DNA of 64,000 bases, taken from contig NZ_CALUCZ010000009.1 of assembly GCF_943914685.1 (NCBI RefSeq), positions 1 through 64,000 of the forward strand. Reading direction: 5' to 3'. Of the stretch, positions 23,503 through 32,218 are shown one piece after another. Below the pieces are notes generated by a model. That model did not search any database. It was not told the DNA's origin and worked only from the letters and a program-made list of their open reading frames with translations. Each line of letters opens with the position of its first letter. The stretch's first letter is position 1. The translations under genes and the position numbers were made by a program. The stretch comes from an uncultured Mobiluncus sp. Its GTDB lineage: Bacteria > Actinomycetota > Actinomycetes > Actinomycetales > Actinomycetaceae.

Positions 23503-26049
23503 ATGTCTGACTCCTCCCTCGAACACATCCAAGACATCGATATTAACGAGGAAATGGAGCACTCGTTCCTGGAATACGCCTATTCAGTCATTCATGCGCG
23601 CGCCCTGCCCGACGCGAAAGACGGGCTGAAACCGGTCCAGCGCCGCATTCTGTTCCAGATGAAACAAATGGGGCTGACCCCGGATAAAGGGCACGTAAAG
23701 TCGCAACGCGTCGTGGGAGACGTGATGGGGAAACTGCACCCGCATGGGGATTCGGCTATTTACGATGCCCTGGTGCGTCTGGCGCAACCTTTCACCATGC
23801 GTGTCCCGCTTATCGATGGTCACGGCAACTTTGGCTCGCTAGATGACGGCCCCGCTGCGGCGCGCTACACCGAGGCTCGACTGGCTCCCGCCGCCCTGGC
23901 GCTGGTGGACGACTTGGACGAGGACGTCGTCGACTTTGTGCCGAACTATGACAATCAGCTGACCCAACCCGCGGTACTCCCCGCCGCTTTCCCGAACCTG
24001 CTGGTCAACGGCGCGAACGGGATCGCGGTAGGCATGGCCACCAACATTCCACCCCACAATGTGGGCGAAACCATCAACGCTGCAATCTACCTGCTGGATC
24101 ACCCGCAAGCCGATACCGCGGAACTCATGAAGTACTGCCCTGGCCCGGACCTTCCCGGCGGTGGAATTATTGTGGGCTTGGACGGAATCCGCGAAGCCTA
24201 CGAAACCGGGAGAGGAATTTTCACCACTCGTGCCCGGGCCACAATCGAGCAGGTCACGGCCCGCAAGCGCGGCATTGTCATTACCGAACTGCCTTACCAG
24301 GTCGGTCCCGAAAGGGTTGCTGAAAAGCTGAAAGAAACTGTCAGCTCTGGAAAGGTCAAAGGCGTTTCGGGCTGGCAGGATTTGTCTGACCGGACTCACG
24401 GAATGCGCCTGGTGGTCGAGGTTAAGAACGGTTTTCATCCCGAAGCTGTACTGGCTTCGCTGTACAAATACACTCCCCTGCAGGAATCTTTCGGCATTAA
24501 TACGGTAGCCCTGGTCGATGGCCAACCACGCACGTTGGGTCTGAAAGCCGCGCTGCAGGTGTTCGTCGACCACCGTGTTGAGGTCACGCGGCGACGCAGC
24601 GAATTCCGCCTGAAAAAAAAGCAAGAACGCCTGCATCTGGTCGATGGGTTGCTCATTGCCGTGCTGAACTTGGACGAAGTCATCGAGGTCATTCGGACCT
24701 CCGATGATTCCGCCGCGGCCCGCCAACGTTTGATGGCGGTGTTCGATTTGTCCGAAGCCCAGGCGGAGTTCATTTTGGAGCTGCGATTGCGCCGTTTGAC
24801 CAAGTTTTCTCGGCTGGAACTGGAGGCCGAGGCTGACGAACTGCGGCAAGCGATTGCCGAGCTGGAACAGATTTTGGCGTCCACGGAAAAACTGCATGAC
24901 GTGGTGCGAACCGATTTGCGTCAGACCGCGGCAAAACTGTCTACACCGCGGCGTACCGTGTTGATGGAAGAGGACGGTTCGGCCGTGGCGGCTTCAGAAG
25001 ACGCCGCGCTGCCGGTTTTGGGGGCGATGACGGTTACAGATGTGCCCTTGGAGGTTCCCGATGTGCCGTGCCGGATTGTCCTGGGTGCCGACGGGCGGGC
25101 TATCCGTTTGGCGCATACCGGTCCCGTGACGCGCTTAGACGGTTTCAACAGTACGGTCGCTGGCTCTATCTTGACCCATACGCGAGGGTCTTTCGGGGTC
25201 GTCACCTCATCGGGTTTTGTGGTGCGACTGGACGTGTTGAATCTTCCTCCGGGGGAAAGGTCCCCACTGGCGAGCTCTGCCAGCTCCGGTGTCGCCGGGT
25301 CCACAGATTCGACCGAGACAGCGAGTGCCGCGGCCAACGTTGCACAGAGCCTCGCGGAAAGCGCGCCCCCCTGGTCTTTTGACGGCGCCCCACAGCTGTC
25401 CGCCGCAGCCCGATTGGAGAACGGAGAAACCGTGGTCGGTATCCTCACTTTGGATAAAGACGAAACGGTTGGAATGGTGACGGAACAAGGTATCGTGAAA
25501 CGAATGCGGCCGGACTATCCCAGCACGCAAGACCGGTTCAGTATCATCAATCTGGAGGGCACTGACCAGCTGGTTTACGCCGGAGCTTGCCCGGACGAGG
25601 CCCAAATCGTGATGATTTCAACGGACGCCCAGTTGCTGCGCACCCCGGCACATAAAGTTCGTCCCCAAGGGCGCAACGCGGGCGGAGTCGCGGGCATGAG
25701 CCTGAAAGAACACACGCAGGTCATTGCCGGGGCTATCGTTCCTGATGAGCTGGTCGCGGCCACCACCGTGGCTACCGTTGCCGCCATTATGAACGCCATG
25801 CCCGGAGCAAACCAAAGTTCCATTAAGCTCACGCCTTTGGATCGCTATCCCATCAAGGGCCGGGGCGCACAAGGGGTGCGCGTGCAGCGTTTCCTCAAGG
25901 GCGAGTACGCGCTCGATATGGCTTTTGTCGGTCCGGATCCGATTCATGCCGTAGACGCCAAAGGCAAGCCGGTCAAACTGCCGGAACTGGACGAACGTCG
26001 GGACGGTTCCGGCGCGAACTTAAAATCTAACATCGCTTATTTTGGTTGA
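23503..26049 (+). CDS. parC: DNA topoisomerase IV subunit A
   Basis: The 848-residue type IIA topoisomerase subunit breaks and rejoins DNA for decatenation. The quinolone-resistance region reads GKLHPHGDSAIYDALVRLAQ and the active-site Tyr is in AARYTEARL. A beta-pinwheel C-terminal domain follows. It has an unusual Ser/Ala-rich insert of about 40 residues near residues 590-630 inside that domain. The start ATG 23503 gives SDSSLEHIQDIDINEEMEHS; no Shine-Dalgarno is visible, and a TAAGAAT box ends 7 nt before it. The B subunit is encoded at 27307-29418 on the opposite strand, with one gene between. Confidence 0.9.
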   Translation: MSDSSLEHIQDIDINEEMEHSFLEYAYSVIHARALPDAKDGLKPVQRRILFQMKQMGLTPDKGHVKSQRVVGDVMGKLHPHGDSAIYDALVRLAQPFTMRVPLIDGHGNFGSLDDGPAAARYTEARLAPAALALVDDLDEDVVDFVPNYDNQLTQPAVLPAAFPNLLVNGANGIAVGMATNIPPHNVGETINAAIYLLDHPQADTAELMKYCPGPDLPGGGIIVGLDGIREAYETGRGIFTTRARATIEQVTARKRGIVITELPYQVGPERVAEKLKETVSSGKVKGVSGWQDLSDRTHGMRLVVEVKNGFHPEAVLASLYKYTPLQESFGINTVALVDGQPRTLGLKAALQVFVDHRVEVTRRRSEFRLKKKQERLHLVDGLLIAVLNLDEVIEVIRTSDDSAAARQRLMAVFDLSEAQAEFILELRLRRLTKFSRLELEAEADELRQAIAELEQILASTEKLHDVVRTDLRQTAAKLSTPRRTVLMEEDGSAVAASEDAALPVLGAMTVTDVPLEVPDVPCRIVLGADGRAIRLAHTGPVTRLDGFNSTVAGSILTHTRGSFGVVTSSGFVVRLDVLNLPPGERSPLASSASSGVAGSTDSTETASAAANVAQSLAESAPPWSFDGAPQLSAAARLENGETVVGILTLDKDETVGMVTEQGIVKRMRPDYPSTQDRFSIINLEGTDQLVYAGACPDEAQIVMISTDAQLLRTPAHKVRPQGRNAGGVAGMSLKEHTQVIAGAIVPDELVAATTVATVAAIMNAMPGANQSSIKLTPLDRYPIKGRGAQGVRVQRFLKGEYALDMAFVGPDPIHAVDAKGKPVKLPELDERRDGSGANLKSNIAYFG

Positions 26050-26135
26050 TACCGGATTTTAATATATTTTCTTTTCGGCCTAGCAGGAACGTGCCGAAAG
26101 TGAAACGATACGCTCGCGGCGGGGCTTGGGGAGCC

Positions 26136-27218
26136 CTACGCCCGGTTTCTCTCTCTTTTTCGGGTCGGCAGCGCGGCGGCTGACTGACGGTTCATCTGAG
26201 CGACTTCCTCACGCAAAACTGAGGGGTCCACGGGCTGCTGCGCCTCGGCAGGCAGATTCACCACCCACTCGGTCGAGCCTCCCGTAACTTCATACCCGAA
26301 ATCGGTATAAAGTTTCGCGACTTCGGTGGGATTTTCCTGATCCAATCCTACCGCCGCGTACTGCATTCCGGATTCCTGGTAAGCCGCAATGGCGTGGGAA
26401 AGCAAGGCCGCGGCGACTTGTGTTTCCGCATAATCGGGCAGGACCCCCAGGATTTCGGTATAACCTTGGGTGAACCCCATCGCCTCCCAATCCTGCTCGT
26501 AGCGAGCGGATAGCAGATAACCGGCGACCTCGGCGACATCACTGGATTTATCCAGGGCGATAAAAGACCATTCGGGAGCAAAGAAAGGCCGGTTCGACTG
26601 CCAAGTCTGCAAATCCTGAGCGGGAGCTCCTGCCGCCAGAGCCATCAGCTCGTTATGAGCCCGACGCACATGGTCGTCGAAATCCGGGGACCAAGGGATA
26701 ATTTCCAGATACTGACCGGGGGCCACCAGCTCTCCCGGAGCTGCTAAATCTCGACGCAGTTCCAGGTAAGTATGGGCGGACTCAAAACCGCTGGCTCGCA
26801 ATTGCGGCTCGGCGTCACTCGCTGCTTGATCCACGAAACACACAATCTGGGCAGGTCGGGGCTTGTCTGCCAGCATGGCGTGAGCGGTTTGAACTTCCCA
26901 TTGAAAGATGATGGAACCGACCCCGCGGTTACGCCAACTCGCCTCCACACCCCCGGAACAGATGGCTTGGACTCCGTCGGTTTCCTCGATACGCACGATG
27001 GCGTAGGCGACCATTCGCGAGTCCTGGTCCCACGCGCTTAGGCCGCAAAAATCAGATTGAAAAATCGATTCAACTTCTGCCTGCGAAGTGCGGTAGGGCG
27101 GATTGTCGATACGTTCCATCTCAACGATGAGCCGCATCAGGTCCGGCTTATGCGTTATTTCCAGCGGTTTCCAGGTAATGCCTGGAGCAGCGGCTGGGGA
27201 CGCAAAAAGTTGAGCCAA
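26136..27218 (-). CDS. Two-domain GNAT acetyltransferase
   Basis: The 360-residue protein has two GNAT-like halves: residues 15-150 (with RNRGVGSIIFQWEVQ as the acetyl-CoA loop) and residues 165-325 (LGVLPDYAETQVAAALLSHA). Tandem GNAT proteins of this size include MshD-like enzymes, but the sequence does not show a convincing MshD signature, so I give only the family. The start is TTG 27218, after GAGGGAAAG. The gene sits between parC and parE. Confidence 0.78.
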   Translation of the reverse strand: MAQLFASPAAAPGITWKPLEITHKPDLMRLIVEMERIDNPPYRTSQAEVESIFQSDFCGLSAWDQDSRMVAYAIVRIEETDGVQAICSGGVEASWRNRGVGSIIFQWEVQTAHAMLADKPRPAQIVCFVDQAASDAEPQLRASGFESAHTYLELRRDLAAPGELVAPGQYLEIIPWSPDFDDHVRRAHNELMALAAGAPAQDLQTWQSNRPFFAPEWSFIALDKSSDVAEVAGYLLSARYEQDWEAMGFTQGYTEILGVLPDYAETQVAAALLSHAIAAYQESGMQYAAVGLDQENPTEVAKLYTDFGYEVTGGSTEWVVNLPAEAQQPVDPSVLREEVAQMNRQSAAALPTRKRERNRA

Positions 27219-27306
27219 ATCTTTCCCTCGCTTGTTAGGAGCCGTTGTGTGACCTTGGTTGATGTCCGGTGGAACTCGGACATCACCCGGAGCTTATCTG
27301 ACGATT

Positions 27307-29418
27307 CTAGGCGTCAATCATCTCGGCGTCCAACTTAGAGGCTCCCTCGATGATGAATTCCCGCCGCGGCGGCACCGCCGAACCCATCAACAGCTCAAAG
27401 ACTTCTTCCGCCCGGTTGACGGCGGCTTCATCGCTCAGACGGATTCTCCGCAGCGTGCGGTGGCGCGGATCCATGGTCGTTTCCGCCAGCTGGTCGGCGT
27501 CCATTTCGCCCAAGCCCTTGTAGCGCTGGATTGGTTCCTTATAGGTTCGCCCGGTGCGTTCCAGTTTCCCCAGTTCCTTATGGAGCTGGTCCTCGGAATA
27601 GGTGTAGCGGAACTCGCCCGGCGTCTTGCCTTTCGCGTTGACCTGAATCCGGTGCAGCGGCGGAACGGCCGCAAAAACCCGGCCTGCAGCAATCATGGGC
27701 CGCATATAGCGGAAGAACAGGGTCAACAGCAGCGTGCGGATATGTGCCCCGTCCACGTCAGCGTCCGTCATCATGATGACTTTGCCGTACCGGGCTTGTG
27801 AAATGTCGAAAGTCCGCCCCGACCCGGCCCCAAGCACCTGGATAATCGCCGCGCATTCCGCGTTAGCGAGCATTTGGGCGGTTCCGGTCTTTTGCACGTT
27901 GAGGATTTTGCCGCGAATCGGGAACAGGGCTTGGAATTCGGAGTTCCGGGCGGCTTTCGCGGTGCCGAGCGCGGAATCGCCCTCCACGATAAACAGCTCG
28001 GATTTCTCGACGTCGTCACTGCGGCAATCCACAAGTTTCGTCGGGAGAGTCGAGGTTTCTAGCGCGTTTTTCCGCCGCGTAATCTCTTTGGACAGCCGGG
28101 CGGACAGGCGCGAACGCATCTCGGCCACGATTTTGTCCAGAAGTGCAGAAACTTGGTTTTTGTCCTCGCGTTTCCGGGAGTTCAGCTTCGCTTCGAGGCT
28201 CTCAATCACGACTTTGGTCACGATTGGCTTGACTTTGGCGCTACCCAGGGCTTCTTTCGTTTGTCCCTCAAATTCGGGTTCGGGCAGGCGCACCGTGATG
28301 ACGGCGGTCATGCCCGCCAGAATGTCCTCTTTCTCGATTTTCGATTCTTTAGCGCCAAGCTTTAGGCGCCGCGAGTTGGCTTGAATTGCCGCGCGCAAGG
28401 TTTTCACCAGTCCCGCCTCGAAGCCGGCCAGGTGCGTGCCGCCGACCGGGGTCTCGATAATGTTCACGTAGCTTTGTTCCACCGTGTCGTAGCCCACTCC
28501 CCAGCGCAACGCCACGTCAACCTCGCAAGTACGCTCCATCTCTTTGGGTTCCAGGTGCCCCGTCTTTTGGTTCGGAACTTGCACGATTTCCGTAAAAGTG
28601 CCGCTCCCCTGCAACTGCCAGGTGTCGGTGATGGCCCGGTCGGGCGCGAGATAGTCCACAAAGTCGACCGTACCGCCCTTGTGCAAGAACGTGTCGGTGA
28701 GGGTTTCCTCCCCGCGCAGGTCGGTGACGGTGATGGATAATCCGGGAACCAGGAACGACGTTTTGCGCGCCCGGTTGGACAGGTCCTCGTAACTGAAGTC
28801 AACGTCCTTGGGGAAAATCTGAAAATCCGCCCAGAACCGGACCCGCGTCCCGGTGGTACCTTTCTTAACCTTGCCGAGTTTCGTCAGCTTTGAGGAGTGC
28901 TCGAAAGGTTGGAAAGCATTGTTGGGGTTCAGTTCCTCCGTATCGCTAAACACCCCGGGTTCACCCCGGCGAAACTGAAGTCCGTGGGTGACTCCGCCCC
29001 GGTCTACCGCCACGTCCATACGGGCCGACAGGGCGTTGACCACCGAGGCTCCCACCCCGTGCAGGCCTCCCGCGACCTTGTACAGCCCGGCATCGAATTT
29101 GCCGCCCGCGTGCAGTTTTGTGTACACGACTTCCACACCGCTCAAGCCCGTGCCGGGCACTTCGTCTATCGGCACCCCGCGTCCGTTGTCGCGCACTTCC
29201 GCCGAGTGATCGGGATAAAGCACGACTTCGATGTGGTCGCAAAACCCCGCCAGAGCCTCATCAACCGAGTTGTCGATGATTTCCCACAGGCAGTGCATGA
29301 GTCCGCGCCTATCGGTCGAGCCGATATACATAGCGGGGCGCTTGCGCACTGCCTCCAGCCCCTCCAAGACGGAAAGGTGGTGGGCGGAGTAATCAGAGAC
29401 ATCTTTTGCTGTAACCAC
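27307..29418 (-). CDS. parE: DNA topoisomerase IV subunit B
   Basis: The 703-residue subunit has the GHKL ATPase domain (EGLEAVRKRPAMYIGSTD, EIIDNSVDEALAG, GRGVPIDEV, GGLHGVGASVVNAL), a transducer domain and a TOPRIM domain (IVEGDSALGTAKAARNSEF, MMTDADVDGAHIRTLLL). EGDSALGT in place of the gyrase EGDSAGGS is usual in actinobacterial ParE, supporting ParE over GyrB. The start is GTG 29418. A TAGGAT box ends 7 nt upstream and there is no Shine-Dalgarno, so a leaderless message is likely. Confidence 0.9.
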   Translation of the reverse strand: MVTAKDVSDYSAHHLSVLEGLEAVRKRPAMYIGSTDRRGLMHCLWEIIDNSVDEALAGFCDHIEVVLYPDHSAEVRDNGRGVPIDEVPGTGLSGVEVVYTKLHAGGKFDAGLYKVAGGLHGVGASVVNALSARMDVAVDRGGVTHGLQFRRGEPGVFSDTEELNPNNAFQPFEHSSKLTKLGKVKKGTTGTRVRFWADFQIFPKDVDFSYEDLSNRARKTSFLVPGLSITVTDLRGEETLTDTFLHKGGTVDFVDYLAPDRAITDTWQLQGSGTFTEIVQVPNQKTGHLEPKEMERTCEVDVALRWGVGYDTVEQSYVNIIETPVGGTHLAGFEAGLVKTLRAAIQANSRRLKLGAKESKIEKEDILAGMTAVITVRLPEPEFEGQTKEALGSAKVKPIVTKVVIESLEAKLNSRKREDKNQVSALLDKIVAEMRSRLSARLSKEITRRKNALETSTLPTKLVDCRSDDVEKSELFIVEGDSALGTAKAARNSEFQALFPIRGKILNVQKTGTAQMLANAECAAIIQVLGAGSGRTFDISQARYGKVIMMTDADVDGAHIRTLLLTLFFRYMRPMIAAGRVFAAVPPLHRIQVNAKGKTPGEFRYTYSEDQLHKELGKLERTGRTYKEPIQRYKGLGEMDADQLAETTMDPRHRTLRRIRLSDEAAVNRAEEVFELLMGSAVPPRREFIIEGASKLDAEMIDA

Positions 29419-29584
29419 GGGCTATATCCTATGCGTAGCGGCGCCGCGGTTCAGGTCGCCTTGCCGAGCAACCCGCTTTTTGTCCCCCGTGCCCTCAGTT
29501 TTCGCTCTGTGTGGCCCCGGTAAACCACTGGTAGACTAAAAGGCCGATAACACATGAAAACCCACGACACAGGAGGAGTCACCT

Positions 29585-30031
29585 TTGGAGCTGAAGGTTA
29601 AGACTTTTGCGCAGCTTAGCAACACGGAACTGTATGCGATTTTGAAACTGAGGGTTGATGTTTTCGTGGTCGAACAGGCTTGCCCCTACCCGGAAGTTGA
29701 TGGGCGTGATGAGGATTCTCTGCACGTGTGGCTGGAAGAGGAAGGCGAGATTCTGGCTTACCTGCGCGTCTTGGACCGCGGCGTGGAGAGCGAATATGTC
29801 GCAATCGGCCGCGTCATTGCCGCGCGCCGCCGCCAGGGCTTGGGTTCTGAAATCATGAAAGCAGGAATACGTGTGGCTCAAGAGCGTTTCCACGCTGAGG
29901 CCATCTATCTGGAGGGACAGGTCTATGCCCAGGGGTTCTATGAAAGCCTCGGGTTCCGCCAGATTTCCGAACCCTACTTGGAGGACAATATCCCCCATAT
30001 CAAGATGTTGCGCGAGTCTGACCCGAGCTAA
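29585..30031 (+). CDS. ElaA-like GNAT acetyltransferase
   Basis: The 148-residue protein matches the ElaA group: YAILKLRVDVFVVEQACPYP, then EGEILAYLRVLDRG and the acetyl-CoA loop RRQGLGSEIMKAG, ending with a YESLGFRQISEPYLEDNIPH block less its last residue. The substrate of ElaA proteins is not established. The start is TTG 29585, fixed by AGGAGG at 29571-29576. A TAGACT -10-like box lies at 29533-29538. Confidence 0.85.
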   Translation: MELKVKTFAQLSNTELYAILKLRVDVFVVEQACPYPEVDGRDEDSLHVWLEEEGEILAYLRVLDRGVESEYVAIGRVIAARRRQGLGSEIMKAGIRVAQERFHAEAIYLEGQVYAQGFYESLGFRQISEPYLEDNIPHIKMLRESDPS

Positions 30032-30135
30032 ACGCCGCCCGCACCGGCTGGCACCGCACCGAAGACCGCGCGGAGATTTTGTTTAGCGCTGCTGGGCTCC
30101 GGGCAGTAATTCGAGCGCTAATTTGGGCATAAGTT

Positions 30136-30167
30136 GGGGGGTGTCTGCCGTGCGGCAGACACCCCCC
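30136..30167. terminator. Perfect 14-bp hairpin between convergent genes
   Basis: The stem 30136-30149 pairs exactly with 30154-30167 around a 4-nt loop. It lies between the ends of the ElaA-like gene and the surface-protein gene, where a bidirectional terminator is expected. There is no T-run on either side, so it may act differently from a standard intrinsic terminator. Confidence 0.55.
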
Positions 30168-30216
30168 ATATGGTCAGTAATGCGAGTTTCTGACCATCAG
30201 CCAGTTTCAGATGCGG

Positions 30217-31767
30217 CTAAGCTATAGCAGTCCACCAATGTGGATTACTTTCGGTCGAGTCCTCACCGTCCCAATAGAAACACTTTAAATCTAAACTAGT
30301 TGCGTCAACGGCACAGGAATAGGCTATACCAGGAACACCTCCTCCTTCGAAGCGTTTTCCGTAGGGGAATGGTTTGGCCCATTCGGGGTGCTCAGCACCA
30401 GGACGGCACTGGGAAAGATAAAGAGCTCTAAAAGGCTCTGCATTCTTGTTGGGTTTGGCTGCAAGGAACGTTCCAAAACCGTAAATAGCCGTAGGATCCG
30501 TCATGTCACCGTAATCTCGGTAATTCGGATCGGTGAACCAGCGTTGCGCGTCGCTCAAATCCTTAAAAAACCACCCAGGATACTTTTCTAGGTAACCTTG
30601 CGGTGTCGTGGCAGTGTAAGGTTCGGCTTTAAAAACCATCGGCATCCCAATTGCATCGTAGAAAATACGGAATTCGTCTCCAGAATCTCCAAGGCAGTAC
30701 GAATACGAAGCAGCGATATCGATGTTATTCGGTAAGTGCTCGGGTTCCCCTGCTAATGGGTAGTTGGCGCGCATTTCTGCGAGGGTCATGTCTACCAATG
30801 GTTTCTTGGGGATTATGCCGGTGGTGGCGGCTTGTACGGTGGTGTCGGGCATGACGCCGGTTCCGCCGATAATCATGAGTTTGCTGGCACCTAGGGCGTC
30901 AGCTTTCGCTTTCACACCCTCCCCATTAGCTGGGCTCAACAGGATAACTCCGTCTTTGGCGGCACCAGCAACCATCGCGTCTTTCAACGCCGTACCCGAC
31001 GCCAAGTACACCACACTGCCGGACTTTTGAGCTTTCGCATATTTAGCGATAGTGAACGCGGTCTCATAACGGTTAGACCCCGCCAAGCGAGCTACCTGTT
31101 TACCACCAGCAGCCATGTTGAGAATGGAATCCGGCACAACAGCCGTGCCGCCCAAAGCAGTAACCTTACCGGCTTTCAGTTCGGAGACGACCCCGGGCAA
31201 GGCTGCCGCCGACGCATCATTCGTAAACGTCAAAATCGGGCCATCACGCAGTACGCTAGCCGCGACCGCGTCAGGAGAACCCGAACCCACATTCTTGGTG
31301 ATGTAAACATTCTTCGGGGTGCCGTTAACTTTCACCCACTGTTTCGCGATAGCAACCGCCGTAGCATTACGATCAGCCCCCGCCAAACGAACCACTTCCG
31401 CGCCTTGTCCCTTCGCTTGGTCCTCGATAGCCTGAGGCACCGCACCCACGCCACCAAGCAACACAATCTTGCCGGGTTTCACCCCACCCAGATTCAAACT
31501 CTTACCATCAGTCAACACCACCGGGCCGTCCCCGATAGTCGCCGCGGGCAGCGCATCCACCGGGTTACGATTAGACGCCACATACACCACCGGCCACGTG
31601 GTCCCCCAAGTGTGCTTCGCCACTGCTAGGGACGTCTCCACCCCAGACGGGCCAGCCAAACGCTCATGCGCCAACTCACCAGCCACCGCCGGTGCTACCG
31701 ACACACCAGCCAAACCAAGCATGGAACCAGCCGCAACCAGCCCCACCAACCATCTCTTCACACCCAT
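30217..31767 (-). CDS. Secreted CWB2-repeat surface protein
   Basis: The 516-residue protein has a signal peptide (GVKRWLVGLVAAGSMLGLAG; likely cleavage after AVA-G near residue 30) and three cell wall binding repeat 2 modules starting at RLAG 36, 127 and 227. These repeats anchor proteins non-covalently to the wall. Residues from about 321 form a separate domain with several Cys and many aromatic residues (SYSYCLGDSG, LYLSQCRPG, CFYWDGED) that I do not recognise. The DNA for this part is AT-richer than the repeat part. AGGAG fixes ATG 31767. A 19-nt G tract lies 53-71 nt upstream. Confidence 0.85.
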   Translation of the reverse strand: MGVKRWLVGLVAAGSMLGLAGVSVAPAVAGELAHERLAGPSGVETSLAVAKHTWGTTWPVVYVASNRNPVDALPAATIGDGPVVLTDGKSLNLGGVKPGKIVLLGGVGAVPQAIEDQAKGQGAEVVRLAGADRNATAVAIAKQWVKVNGTPKNVYITKNVGSGSPDAVAASVLRDGPILTFTNDASAAALPGVVSELKAGKVTALGGTAVVPDSILNMAAGGKQVARLAGSNRYETAFTIAKYAKAQKSGSVVYLASGTALKDAMVAGAAKDGVILLSPANGEGVKAKADALGASKLMIIGGTGVMPDTTVQAATTGIIPKKPLVDMTLAEMRANYPLAGEPEHLPNNIDIAASYSYCLGDSGDEFRIFYDAIGMPMVFKAEPYTATTPQGYLEKYPGWFFKDLSDAQRWFTDPNYRDYGDMTDPTAIYGFGTFLAAKPNKNAEPFRALYLSQCRPGAEHPEWAKPFPYGKRFEGGGVPGIAYSCAVDATSLDLKCFYWDGEDSTESNPHWWTAIA

Positions 31768-31819
31768 AATCAAACTCCTAACGTTAGAAACAACCTGGGT
31801 AACAAAATGCTAAAAAATA

Positions 31820-31838
31820 CCCCCCCCCCCCCCCCCCC
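31820..31838 (-). repeat. 19-nt poly-G tract upstream of the surface-protein gene
   Basis: The plus strand has 19 consecutive C residues (G on the transcribed strand). The run lies between a -35-like TGAACA (31850-31845) and a -10-like TATTTT (31819-31814) of the downstream gene. Tracts this long change length by replication slippage, so it is a candidate phase-variation switch. Its length in the assembly is itself uncertain. Confidence 0.85.
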
Positions 31839-32062
31839 GCACGCTGTTCACCACCAGCGAACACCAGCACACCACCCGAACCGGGAAAGCAGACTGCGAC
31901 AGCACTGAGGCGAGTTACGGCTAAAACGGCACACCCGTGCCGTTTCTTAACGCCTCCACCCTCCCCCTTGGTGGCACACGCGGCTCCGCCACTGCCACCA
32001 AGCCCACCCGCACACTGTTCACCACCAGCGAACACCACCAGCAAACGCGACCCGAACCGGGA
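31837..32062. repeat. Pair of about 50-bp direct repeats with two hairpins between
   Basis: A segment at 31837-31886 recurs with small changes at 32008-32062; both contain CTGTTCACCACCAGCGAACA. Between them are two hairpins: 31924-31932 with 31937-31945 (9 bp) and 31967-31976 with 31993-32002 (10 bp). The first repeat copy directly abuts the C tract. I see no convincing gene in 31768-32158. Duplication or a small degenerate mobile unit are both possible. Confidence 0.7.
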
Positions 32063-32160
32063 GACGGGCGCGCCCGGAGACGAAACACCCACGCACAAAC
32101 CTCTAGCGGCGGCGAAGTTTTGACTTTGCCTCGAGGTTCATGAAAAGCTCGTGTTACCTC

Positions 32161-32202
32161 GGGGACGACCCTGCGGTTGTGTTTTCATCAGGGGACGACC
32201 CC
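32161..32202 (+). promoter_or_regulatory. Guanidine-II riboswitch (mini-ykkC)
   Basis: Two small hairpins, GGGGACGACCCT (32161-32172) and GGGGACGACCCC (32191-32202), each display an ACGA loop and are joined by 18 nt. Paired stem-loops with ACGR loops define the guanidine-II class. The second hairpin lies 6 nt before the AGGAGGG ribosome site of the SMR exporter gene, so ligand-dependent control of translation is likely. The combination of motif and downstream gene is diagnostic. Confidence 0.92.
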
Positions 32203-32218
32203 AAAAAAGGAGGGTCAT

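Noticed and set aside
27307..29418. Possibility that the topoisomerase B subunit is GyrB
   Set aside because: The TOPRIM sequence EGDSALGT and the linkage to a ParC-like subunit fit actinobacterial ParE better; the gyrB context (recF, dnaN) is absent.
31784..32098. 104-codon minus-strand frame crossing the G tract
   Set aside because: Gly-rich translation of the homopolymer and direct repeats, with no family resemblance and no ribosome site.
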